Shown: positions 24,999 to 32,582, counted from the stretch's first letter. The stretch is DNA of 35,279 nt from Canicola haemoglobinophilus (GCF_002015075.1 NZ_MUXZ01000024.1:1-35279); one strand, 5' to 3'. Notes: generated by a model from the letters alone, not told the origin. A program made the numbers and translations.

Positions 24999-26021
24999 AT
25001 GATGAGCAAACTTATCCGTAACAGCACAGCTGAATTTTTGATTTTTACCAATCAAACAGGCGATCAAAGTATTGAAGTTCGTTATGAAGATAATGAAATT
25101 TGGCTGACACAAAAACGTATAGCTGAGCTTTTTGAAGTATCATTACCTACAATTAATGAACATCTAAAACATATTTTTGTTAGTGAAGAACTTAACAAAC
25201 TTTCAGTTATTCGGAATTTCCGAATAACTGCTACAGACGGTAAAAATTACAACACTAAACATTATAATTTAGATGCAGTAATTTCTGTTGGCTATCGGGT
25301 TAATTCCTTGCGGGCAACACAGTTTCGTCAGTGGGCAACTAGAGTTTTGCGTGAATTTTCGCAGAAAGGCTATGTGCTAGATCGGGAACGAATGGAAAAC
25401 GGCTCGTTCTTGGGGGAAGATTACTTTGAGCGGTTGTTGGAAGAAATTCGTGAAATTCGCTTATCGGAACGCCGTTTTTATCAGAAGATTACTGATATTT
25501 ATGCCACTGCGGTGGATTACAACAAAGATGCTCCCACAACCAAGCAGTTTTTTGCTACTGTTCAAAACAAACTGCATTACGCTATTCATCAACATACTGC
25601 AGCGGAATTGATTCGGGAGCGAGCTGACAGCAATCAGCCAAATATGGGACTGAGCACTTGGGCAAAATCGCCCGATGGCAAAATCTTAAAAAGCGATGTG
25701 TCGGTAGCAAAGAACTACTTGAATCATGAAGAGTTAAAAGATTTGGGGGCGATCGTCAATGCGTTTTTAGACCTTGCTGAACGGCGAGCCAGACGACAAA
25801 TTCCAATGACAATGGAAGATTGGGCAAAGCGGTTGGATATTTTCTTAAATGCGGATGATTTACCGATTTTAGACAACAAAGGCAAAATCAGTTTTGATGA
25901 AGCAAAACTTTATGCCGAAACGGAGTTTGAAAAATACCGTATCATTCAAGATCGCAAATTTGAAAGCGATTTTGACCGCTTGTTGAAAAGTCAAAAAGGC
26001 GCTTTAGAATCCAATGAATAG
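24999..26021 (+). CDS. rhuM: RhuM-family protein
   Basis: A 340-residue protein of the virulence RhuM family. The N-terminal part is a KilA-N/Bro-like winged-helix (IEVRYEDNEIWLTQKRIAELFEVSLPTINEHLKHIF, about residues 24-58), followed by the hallmark DGKNYNTKHYNLDAVISVGYRVNS and FRQWATRVLREFSQKGYVLD. The C-terminal half is helical with charged repeats and TKQFFATVQNKLHYAIHQHTAAELI. Its biochemical role is unknown. RhuM genes occur in pathogenicity and defence islands, often near type I restriction loci. The start is the double ATG at 24999/25002, since the TTG at 24984 has no binding site. It lies between a DUF72 relic and a second metH 3' end. Confidence 0.82.
   Translation: MMSKLIRNSTAEFLIFTNQTGDQSIEVRYEDNEIWLTQKRIAELFEVSLPTINEHLKHIFVSEELNKLSVIRNFRITATDGKNYNTKHYNLDAVISVGYRVNSLRATQFRQWATRVLREFSQKGYVLDRERMENGSFLGEDYFERLLEEIREIRLSERRFYQKITDIYATAVDYNKDAPTTKQFFATVQNKLHYAIHQHTAAELIRERADSNQPNMGLSTWAKSPDGKILKSDVSVAKNYLNHEELKDLGAIVNAFLDLAERRARRQIPMTMEDWAKRLDIFLNADDLPILDNKGKISFDEAKLYAETEFEKYRIIQDRKFESDFDRLLKSQKGALESNE
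25204..25230. repeat. 27-base palindrome inside rhuM
   Basis: CAGTTATTCGGAA and TTCCGAATAACTG are perfect 13-base arms around a single T. It lies in the coding sequence just before the conserved DGKNY block. It could fold in mRNA or bind a dimeric regulator. Confidence 0.8.
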
Positions 26022-26107
26022 TAAAATGCAAACACTATAATAGCGCCTATAAGGAATATCAAAATCTAGTTATATAAAGCATTCATCGTAGATGAATACT
26101 ATCAAGA

Positions 26108-26324
26108 ATTTATTGGAAGTGGAACAACGCATCGGTATGAAACTCACCGAAAGCTACGCCATGTGGTCCGCCGCCTCCGTCTGCGGCTGGCACTTCTCCC
26201 ACCCAGCGAGTAATTATTTTACGTTAGGGCGAATTGACGAAGATCAAGCAGTGGATTATGCGAAACGGAAAGGTTGGGATGAGAAGACAATGCTCAAGTG
26301 GCTGAGTGTGGCGATGAAGTGATA
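26108..26324 (+). pseudogene. metH: Duplicate 3' end of metH
   Basis: About 215 bases align without gaps to 20398-20612, with roughly 87% identity by eye. They encode the last 71 residues of MetH (LLEVEQRIGMKLTESYAMW, SVCGWHFSHPASNYFTLG) up to the same stop. Nothing upstream of LLEVEQ is present, so no enzyme can be made, although an ATG at 26092 leaves a 76-codon frame open. Most differences are silent or conservative, so the copy comes from a different allele and not from a recent tandem duplication. Confidence 0.88.
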
Positions 26325-26371
26325 TAATTATAATCAGTTTATATTACTATAATTTATTAAAGGAGTTTTGA

Positions 26372-26782
26372 ATGTTTGAAATAGAATGCCCCCATTGTAG
26401 AAAAAATAATAAAATTAGGTTACCAGAAAATGCAGAGTGTAGACATTGCAAAAATAGTCTTGATGAATATCGATTTAGTTCAAAATCTCTAGTTAAGCCT
26501 ATTTTAGCCACTTCCGCTACAGCTTTATTTGCTGGATCTGTTATTGGATATGTTGTTGAGGATCGTTTAGACATTGTTAGATATAGACCAGAACTTGAAT
26601 TTGCAATTATTAGTCAATGTTCAAATTCAGGAACAACTTACTTGTCAAAAACTAAGTTTGAAAGATATATTCGAATTTGTAGTTGTGCATTAGAAAAAAC
26701 TATGAAAGAGATCGGTTATAAAAATACTATAGATAATGAATTATCTATAGTATTTGGAGAAAAATTATCAGAGTGTAAATAA
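26372..26782 (+). CDS. Zinc-ribbon membrane-anchored protein of unknown function
   Basis: A 136-residue protein with an N-terminal zinc ribbon (CPHC at Cys6/Cys9 and CRHC at Cys23/Cys26), one membrane helix (about 39-62, LVKPILATSATALFAGSVIGYVV), and a C-terminal domain of about 70 residues with cysteines at about 82, 101 and 103 (the CSC of YIRICSCALEKTM). AAAGGAG lies 9 bases before the ATG. By charge the ribbon should be cytosolic and the C-domain outside. I do not recognise the family. It sits between the metH duplicate and a divergent small-protein/regulator pair, convergent with the small proteins. Confidence 0.7.
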   Translation: MFEIECPHCRKNNKIRLPENAECRHCKNSLDEYRFSSKSLVKPILATSATALFAGSVIGYVVEDRLDIVRYRPELEFAIISQCSNSGTTYLSKTKFERYIRICSCALEKTMKEIGYKNTIDNELSIVFGEKLSECK

Positions 26783-26783
26783 T

Positions 26784-26870
26784 TTATTTTTTGGGTGGAT
26801 TATTTCCTCTACCTTTACCAGAAGGGTTACCAGTTTTGCTAGGAGCATTATTTAAAAATGTTGTATTCAT
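26784..26870 (-). CDS. Very small basic Gly/Asn/Pro protein (28 aa)
   Basis: The minus strand carries a strong ribosome site AAGGAGATAAT directly before an ATG at 26870 and a 28-codon frame. It begins MNTTFLNNAPSKTG, continues with NPSGKGRGNNPPKK and stops at 26784. It is basic and has no hydrophobic stretch. The Shine-Dalgarno overlaps the stop of the preceding small gene, so the two are coupled. Too short for standard gene calling. No function recognised. Confidence 0.6.
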   Translation of the reverse strand: MNTTFLNNAPSKTGNPSGKGRGNNPPKK

Positions 26871-26879
26871 ATTATCTCC

Positions 26880-27017
26880 TTATTTCTTACCTTGGTATTT
26901 AGGGTTATTAGGGTTAAGTTGATTAGATCTATTATCCTGAGCTTTTTGATAAGCTGGATTATTAGGATTCAACTGATTAGAGTGGTGATTAAGATTTTTT
27001 TGTGATTGTGTATTCAT
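26880..27017 (-). CDS. Small Asn/Gln-rich protein with NQLNPNNPxY repeat (45 aa)
   Basis: A 45-codon frame from the ATG at 27017, with AAGGAAAA 12 to 5 bases before it. It contains two copies of NQLNPNNPxYQ (residues about 14-24 and 32-42) separated by KAQDNRS and ends GKK. It is hydrophilic and predicted to be disordered. Short proteins with NPNN-AY motifs occur on mobile elements, but I know no function for them. It is the first gene of a two-gene minus-strand unit and is divergent from the regulator at 27111. Confidence 0.65.
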   Translation of the reverse strand: MNTQSQKNLNHHSNQLNPNNPAYQKAQDNRSNQLNPNNPKYQGKK

Positions 27018-27046
27018 TTTAATTTTCCTTAAAATTAGTTAATGAT

Positions 27047-27077
27047 GAGTAGAAATACGTCTTCTACTCGATATAAT
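27047..27077 (+). promoter_or_regulatory. Operator and promoter of the HTH regulator
   Basis: GAGTAGAA (27047-27054) and TTCTACTC (27062-27069) form a perfect 8-base dyad with a 7-base spacer, placed right before a consensus TATAAT (27072-27077). Transcription would start near 27084, ahead of the ATG at 27111. A protein bound to the dyad would block this promoter and could also affect the divergent small-protein unit. Confidence 0.65.
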
Positions 27078-27110
27078 CTTAAGATACAAAAAGGGACAAT
27101 TAGGGACAAA

Positions 27111-27485
27111 ATGATGAATAAATGTACAAACGAAATTCAAGTTCTTCAAAAAGAGATTAAATCAGTATTAGACGAAATTGGTTGGAAGCAAACAGATTTA
27201 GCAAGGAAAATATGTGAAAGTAAATCTAATTCTGGGATACCTGATTGTGATATAGATGAAGAAAAAGAATATCAGAAATTAAAAAAACAGTTATCTCGTT
27301 GCACAACTGATATAGGTATACTAGATCAAATTATGCAAGTGATTATAGAAGATCCAAGTGTTAAAAATAAGGGATTTATAAGAATTCCTAAAGTAGGTAT
27401 TAAGGATTTTACACAAGATGAGCAGAAATTATTAATTAGTATTGAAGATATATCTAAAAAATTTTTTGAGAAGGAAAGCTTATAA
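27111..27485 (+). CDS. Small helix-turn-helix regulator of the cassette
   Basis: A 124-residue protein. The N-terminal part (about residues 8-65) reads as an XRE-like helix-turn-helix: EIKSVLDEIGWKQTDLARKICESK, an acidic insert (DCDIDEEKEYQ), then KLKKQLSRCTTDIGILDQIMQVI. The C-terminal part is acidic and unrecognised. I start it at the ATG at 27111 (GGGAC just upstream), because an in-frame ATG at 27042 lies before the operator and TATAAT box. Autoregulation through the 27047-27069 dyad is inferred. Confidence 0.65.
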   Translation: MMNKCTNEIQVLQKEIKSVLDEIGWKQTDLARKICESKSNSGIPDCDIDEEKEYQKLKKQLSRCTTDIGILDQIMQVIIEDPSVKNKGFIRIPKVGIKDFTQDEQKLLISIEDISKKFFEKESL

Positions 27486-27496
27486 AGATGCTTTAA

Positions 27497-28342
27497 AATC
27501 AAATACAAACACCCCACATCTACATCGGCACTGGCGGTTATAGCGATACGGATTTAATCGGTACGCTTTATCCATTTGGTACAGATAAATCGGATTTTTT
27601 GACAATTTACAGCCAGCATTATGATGCCATTGAAATCAATAGCACATTTCACGCACCAATCGGGGTGAAGGCGTTGCTGGGTATGGTAGAGAAGGCAAAA
27701 GAGCGGTTGAAATTTTCGGTGAAATTGCATCAGGATTTTAGCCATAAACGCACCGCACTTAAACAACAAGCAGAAGCCTTTTTAAATGCGTTACAACCAT
27801 TGGTAGAACAAGATTGTTTGGCGAATTTGTTTATCCAGTTTCCCTCGAGTTTTGAGCGGACTCAAGCCAATCGTTATTATCTTGCGGAATTAGTGTCTTG
27901 GTTTGAAGGCTATCCCTTAGCCATTGAATTTCGCCATGCCAGTTGGCATACCCAATCTGTACTGGATTATTTTCAAGGTAAACAAAATTTGATTTGGTGC
28001 AATGTGGATTATCCACAGAATATCGGCTTGCCTGCTTTTCAATTTTACGCCAACCAACGCACCGCTTATTTACGCCTACATGGTCGTAATCCAAATTGGT
28101 GGAAGGCACAATCAGCGGCAGAACGCCACGACTATCGCTATAATGAAAGCGAATTACAACATTTAGCCAAGTTACTTTACCAACGCAAAAATGAATTCGA
28201 CCAGCTCTATCTCTATTTCCAAAACACTACCAAAAGCCATTCTTTCTACAATATCGAGAGCTTAAAAGGCTATTTATCCGAATATGGATTTTCAGTAAAA
28301 GCCAAACCTGAGTTTTTAATTGGACAGCAGAATTTGTTTTAA
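27497..28342 (+). CDS. DUF72 (YecE-like) TIM-barrel protein, start codon damaged
   Basis: The frame encodes a DUF72 protein: IYIGTGGYSDTDLIGTLYP at the N-terminus, YDAIEINSTFHAPIG (about residues 45-59), FSVKLHQDFSHKR, FIQFPSSFERT, LAIEFRHASWH, and YLRLHGRNPNWW near 190. It ends FLIGQQNLF, about 280 residues. Function is unknown. An ATG at 27488 is in frame but is followed by TAA at codon 3 (27494-27496). After it no ATG or GTG occurs before the TTG at 27599, which would delete the first barrel strand. Expression is therefore doubtful. A degraded copy of its 5' part lies at 24764. Confidence 0.8.
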   Translation, partial: NQIQTPHIYIGTGGYSDTDLIGTLYPFGTDKSDFLTIYSQHYDAIEINSTFHAPIGVKALLGMVEKAKERLKFSVKLHQDFSHKRTALKQQAEAFLNALQPLVEQDCLANLFIQFPSSFERTQANRYYLAELVSWFEGYPLAIEFRHASWHTQSVLDYFQGKQNLIWCNVDYPQNIGLPAFQFYANQRTAYLRLHGRNPNWWKAQSAAERHDYRYNESELQHLAKLLYQRKNEFDQLYLYFQNTTKSHSFYNIESLKGYLSEYGFSVKAKPEFLIGQQNLF

Positions 28343-28403
28343 CTTAACAACCAATCAACAATATAAATAACCTCTATGCCATCAATTTCTGTTTTTCGTC
28401 ATC

Positions 28404-28435
28404 ATAAAAATTGGAAGTTAATTTCCAATTTTTAT
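28404..28435 (+). terminator. Terminator after the DUF72 gene
   Basis: ATAAAAATTGGAA and TTTCCAATTTTTAT flank a short GTTAA loop, ending in a T-rich tract. The same bases form the operator-like palindrome listed separately, so the role is uncertain. Confidence 0.5.
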
Positions 28436-28475
28436 CATTTTATGCTTTTATGGAAATAAACTTCCAATTTGGAAA
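28411..28475. repeat. Operator-like palindromes in the DUF72/SWIM gap
   Basis: TTGGAAGTTAATTTCCAA (28411-28428) is a palindrome with TTGGAA/TTCCAA arms. TGGAAATAAACTTCCA (28451-28466) repeats the pattern and is also its inverted copy with one mismatch. A third TTGGAA follows at 28470. Regulator-binding sites of toxin-antitoxin or XRE loci look like this. No such gene remains beside them. The rest of the 28343-28544 gap holds no gene. Confidence 0.55.
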
Positions 28476-28544
28476 GAAAATCTACTTTTGCAAAATGTTA
28501 TCAATTTCACACCGCTTGTATCGCTATTAGGAAGAAAAAATCGT

Positions 28545-30053
28545 TTATAGCTTTATGGCTTCCAATTCTCTTATCAATGCAGGTCTTCTACTGTAATTGG
28601 CTTTTATACGAGCCACAACCTCACTCAATTCATTGTAAATATAAGGATATTTTTTGAGTAAGCGATTTATTGTTCTTACCCAGACAACATATTTGGGACC
28701 AGTATTAATGGTTTCGATTTCTTTTTCCAATAAATAAAGCCAATGAAAAATAACTTTTTCACGTTGGGCTTTAGGTATTTTTTCAGCATAACTTGCGACG
28801 AAAGAAAGATTTGAATGAGAAATGAGTAAATTCTGAAGCTTATCAAATGCTTTTTCTAAAATAAAAAAATCTGCCAATTTACTATTTAATCCAAATTGAG
28901 CAATATGATGCTCAATTTTGCTCGCTTTTTCTTGCCACTCTAAATCTGAGCAAGTCGCTTTGAGTGATTGATAAGCAGATAAATGAATTGAGTTATTTGT
29001 ATCTATTAGCAATTTTTCAGCACAATCGATCACTTTATCTCTTTGGTTAGTTTTTTTAGCTACATTTAATAAGATTTCTTGCCAGCCCTGTTGGTATATC
29101 CTTGCTTGATTTGTTGCTAATCCTTCGCTAATCAGTTTTTCAAGTAATGAGTAATTTTCCTGTTCTAAGGCTAATTCAATCGCTAAATTACGTATTTCAG
29201 CAAAAGAAAGATTATCTGCTAAGAATTTTTCTGCAAGTGATGGATCTTGATATCTTAGAGCTTGATAACGCCATACCATAATAGCATTTTGTTGATACCG
29301 CTCTGCATTTTTTTCATATTCAGTAATCCAATCTAAAACTTGCTGTGAACGGTTAGATTTATTCAGTGCTGTTTGCCAATGTTCTAATACGCCGAAGGTT
29401 TCCGCAAGCCAAAAAAAACCTTTATTATCGATCCATCTCTTCCAAGATTGCTCAATATTTGTCCGTAATTTGCGATTTTGTGTAGTTTGATACAGCTGAT
29501 TGAGATGGAATGCCGTTTGCCCCATTATTTCCCCTAAAAGACCATCAGAATCATCGGAATGCTGAATAATCTTACTTAATCGACCGTAAAGAGTCTTCAA
29601 TAATTTGAACTGATAATCTTCAGATAAATCCTCTAAATTATCGATAAATATAGAAAGTTCATCCGCAAAACGTTGTGCTTCCCAGTAATCACAACCACCA
29701 GAATATTGATTACAGATATTTCTTAAATCACGGATATATAACTCATCTTCTGTGGGTGGAACAATTTTGGTTTGAGACAGATTATGAATATTCCCCATTT
29801 TAGCTAATACTTCAAACCACACAGCAACAATATGTTTACAGCGATATTCATACGGACAAGTACATTCTGCTTTCGACAGACCGCCCTGTTTATTTAGGGA
29901 AAGTGTTACATAATAAGGGAAAGTACCTTCAACCTTAGCAAACCAAGTAGAACGAACTTTCTCTAATTCAGACACTTTATTTTGTTTGAAATAATCTAAC
30001 CCTCGTTGTGTGATGGTATCCCCAAAGATTGAAGTGATTTTTTGAATGTTCAT
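28545..30053 (-). CDS. SWIM zinc-finger protein
   Basis: A 502-residue protein with an N-terminal SWIM zinc finger. CTC-PYEYR-CKH gives Cys64, Cys66, Cys72 and His74, the CxC-xn-CxH pattern used for DNA or protein binding. The remaining 400 residues are helical, with repeat-like Leu/Ala/Glu patterns suggesting an alpha-solenoid scaffold. No enzymatic motif is visible. It is divergent from hsdR across 168 bases. SWIM proteins of this size are found beside helicase, ATPase or defence genes, but a link to the restriction system is only positional. Confidence 0.8.
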   Translation of the reverse strand: MNIQKITSIFGDTITQRGLDYFKQNKVSELEKVRSTWFAKVEGTFPYYVTLSLNKQGGLSKAECTCPYEYRCKHIVAVWFEVLAKMGNIHNLSQTKIVPPTEDELYIRDLRNICNQYSGGCDYWEAQRFADELSIFIDNLEDLSEDYQFKLLKTLYGRLSKIIQHSDDSDGLLGEIMGQTAFHLNQLYQTTQNRKLRTNIEQSWKRWIDNKGFFWLAETFGVLEHWQTALNKSNRSQQVLDWITEYEKNAERYQQNAIMVWRYQALRYQDPSLAEKFLADNLSFAEIRNLAIELALEQENYSLLEKLISEGLATNQARIYQQGWQEILLNVAKKTNQRDKVIDCAEKLLIDTNNSIHLSAYQSLKATCSDLEWQEKASKIEHHIAQFGLNSKLADFFILEKAFDKLQNLLISHSNLSFVASYAEKIPKAQREKVIFHWLYLLEKEIETINTGPKYVVWVRTINRLLKKYPYIYNELSEVVARIKANYSRRPALIRELEAIKL

Positions 30054-30221
30054 AGCTTATTCCTTATAAGAATATTTAGTTAAAATGCTACGCTCTATCA
30101 ATTAAAAATACAATAAACTCACTTGCATTACCTTTTCGTCCTTGATCAAAAACTTTTCAAAAAACAGACCGCACTTTTTGCTATAATCTTCCCATAATCA
30201 ACACTTATCGGAAGGAAAATT
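30054..30221. promoter_or_regulatory. Divergent region between SWIM gene and hsdR
   Basis: The gap holds an uptake signal (30168-30176) and GGAAGGAAAA as the hsdR ribosome site. AT-rich promoters are expected in both directions but none stands out. Confidence 0.4.
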
Positions 30222-32579
30222 ATGTTTAGCCTCGCAGAAAAACGTGAAATGTCAGAAACGGATATTCGTTCCAAATTTATTACGCCAGCGATTAAAAATG
30301 CAGGTTGGGATGATCGCCAAATTCGAGAAGAATTTTCTTTTAAAGCCGATAAGCAGTTTACTGATGGTCAGATGTTAGTTGATCCCAAAACCAAGAAAGC
30401 CAGTCGCAAAGATGGTAAACGTGCTGATTATCTGCTCTATCACTCAGCTAACCACAAAATTGCTGTCGTTGAGGCAAAAGACAACAAGCATACTGCAAGA
30501 GATGGACTGCAGCAGGCGATGGATTACGCTTTGTTACTCGATATTCCTTTTGCTTACAGCTCTAATGGCGATGAATTTATTGAACATGATTTTCTCACAG
30601 GTAAGCAGCGTACTCTGCCGATGACGGCGTTTCCAACACCAGAAGAATTAGTAGAGCGTTGGCAACAACAATATAGCCCTGAACAGCTAAAAATTATCCA
30701 ACAACCCTATTACACCAGTGCGAGCGATACCTTCAAAGAGCCTCGTTATTATCAAGAAATTGCAATTAACCGCACTGTTGAAGCTGTTGCTAAGGGACAA
30801 AATCGCATTTTGTTAGTGATGGCAACGGGCACAGGCAAAACCTATACCGCTTTTCAAATTATTCACCGCTTAAGAGCTAGCGGTGCGAAACGTAAGGTAC
30901 TATTCCTTGCGGATCGCAATGTGCTTATTGATCAACCGATGACGCAAGATTTCAAACCATTCAAAGACAAAATGGTAAAGGTATCGAATAAAAAATTAGA
31001 TAGTGCCTTTGAAATTTATCTTGCCCTTTATCAACAGTTAGATGGTGAAGCGGATAATGAGCTGTTTAAACAGTTCCAACCTTCTTTTTTCGATTTAATT
31101 ATTATTGACGAATGTCATCGAGGTAGTGCTAAAGAAACCTCCAACTGGCGTGCTATTTTGGATTATTTTAGCAAAGCGACTCATATTGGGATGACGGCTA
31201 CGCCAAAAGAAACGGCAGATGCTAGTAATATCACCTATTTTGGCGATCCTATTTATACCTACAGCCTTAAACAAGGAATTGAAGATGGTTTTCTTGCCCC
31301 TTATCGTGTGATACGAATGGATTTGGATTGTGATTTAAAAGGCTGGCGACCAACAAAAGGCTTAAAAGATAAAAATGGAGACTTAGTTGAAGACAGACTT
31401 TATACCGTCAAAGATTTTGACTACAACATTATTTTGGACGACCGTACCAAATTAGTTGCAGAGAAAATTTGCGAATTTCTCGCCAAAAATAACCGCTTGG
31501 ATAAAACCATTGTCTTCTGTGCCAATATCAATCATGCTCAACGAATGGTGCAAGCCCTATCCGAGCTGAACGCCGATATGTTAAAGCAAAACCCCAAATA
31601 TATTCGCCAAATTACCGGCGATCAAATCGGGAAAAACAGTGATTTAGAAGAGTTTTGTGATGTTAAAAATGAGGGGAATAGCTATCCAGTGATTGCTGTG
31701 ACCTCAAAGCTAATGACAACAGGCGTAGACAGCAAAACCTGCAAACTTGTAGTACTAGATGCCAATATTCAGTCAATGACCGAATTTAAACAAATTATTG
31801 GACGAGGCACCAGATTACGCCCCGATGCCGGCAAAGAATTTTTCACCATTATGGATTTTCGTGGTGTAACCGATCTGTTTGCTGATCCTGATTTTGATGG
31901 CGAGCCTTTAGTTATTATCGATCCTGATATTGAAAAGCCATCGCCCAATAAAGGTGATGAAAACTCAACAAGTTCAGATAATGGAAATACAGTTGATGAA
32001 CCAACTCCGATTTACAAGCCAGTCGTCATTATTGAAGCGGGCAAGCTAAAACTTCGCATTATTGATGAAAAAGTTCAGTATCTCAACGAACAAGGCGAAC
32101 TGGTTTCCAAAGATATAGATCTCTACTCCAAACGTCATATCCGCCAAGATTTCACTTCTTATGAGCAGCTACAAGAAAGCTGGCTAACAAGCGGTGAGAT
32201 TTTCTCCAAATTTTACACCAACCAAAAATGGATCAACTCCCTGCGTAATAAACATAAATGGGGCAATAACGTGGATGATTTAGATGTCTTCCGCAACATT
32301 GCCTTTGACAAACCTGTGCTAACCAAAACCGAACGTATCACCAAAGCCAAAAACAGCGGTTATGTAGAACAGTACGACGAAGAAAACCGTCAAGTGTTAG
32401 GGCTATTGCTTGATGAATACAGCAAATCGGGCGTGAAAGATTTAAGCAAACCTGAACTGCTTAAAAACAGCCAGTTTGAACCTTTTGGTGGCTTGATTTC
32501 TATTGTCAAAAAATTTGGTGGCAAAGAGTTATACCAAAAAGCAGTGAAAGGTTTAGCAAAAGTGCTTTATGCGGATTAA
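30222..32579 (+). CDS. hsdR: Type I restriction endonuclease subunit HsdR
   Basis: A 785-residue HsdR of the shorter EcoEI-like kind. The N-terminal nuclease domain carries KRADYLL and VVEAKDNKH (D-x7-ExK-type, about residues 66-88). The helicase motor has MATGTGKTYTAFQ (about 200), DECHRGS (about 296), GMTATP (about 325), TTGVDSKTCK and QIIGRGTRLRPD (about 525). A C-terminal HsdM-contact domain follows. With HsdM and HsdS it translocates and cleaves DNA lacking the methyl mark. GGAAGGAAAA precedes the ATG. It is the first gene of hsdR-(relic)-hsdM-hsdS. Confidence 0.94.
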   Translation: MFSLAEKREMSETDIRSKFITPAIKNAGWDDRQIREEFSFKADKQFTDGQMLVDPKTKKASRKDGKRADYLLYHSANHKIAVVEAKDNKHTARDGLQQAMDYALLLDIPFAYSSNGDEFIEHDFLTGKQRTLPMTAFPTPEELVERWQQQYSPEQLKIIQQPYYTSASDTFKEPRYYQEIAINRTVEAVAKGQNRILLVMATGTGKTYTAFQIIHRLRASGAKRKVLFLADRNVLIDQPMTQDFKPFKDKMVKVSNKKLDSAFEIYLALYQQLDGEADNELFKQFQPSFFDLIIIDECHRGSAKETSNWRAILDYFSKATHIGMTATPKETADASNITYFGDPIYTYSLKQGIEDGFLAPYRVIRMDLDCDLKGWRPTKGLKDKNGDLVEDRLYTVKDFDYNIILDDRTKLVAEKICEFLAKNNRLDKTIVFCANINHAQRMVQALSELNADMLKQNPKYIRQITGDQIGKNSDLEEFCDVKNEGNSYPVIAVTSKLMTTGVDSKTCKLVVLDANIQSMTEFKQIIGRGTRLRPDAGKEFFTIMDFRGVTDLFADPDFDGEPLVIIDPDIEKPSPNKGDENSTSSDNGNTVDEPTPIYKPVVIIEAGKLKLRIIDEKVQYLNEQGELVSKDIDLYSKRHIRQDFTSYEQLQESWLTSGEIFSKFYTNQKWINSLRNKHKWGNNVDDLDVFRNIAFDKPVLTKTERITKAKNSGYVEQYDEENRQVLGLLLDEYSKSGVKDLSKPELLKNSQFEPFGGLISIVKKFGGKELYQKAVKGLAKVLYAD

Positions 32580-32582
32580 CAA

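Noticed and set aside
26092..26322. 76-codon gene after rhuM
   Set aside because: It is the duplicated tail of metH, and the ATG is fortuitous.
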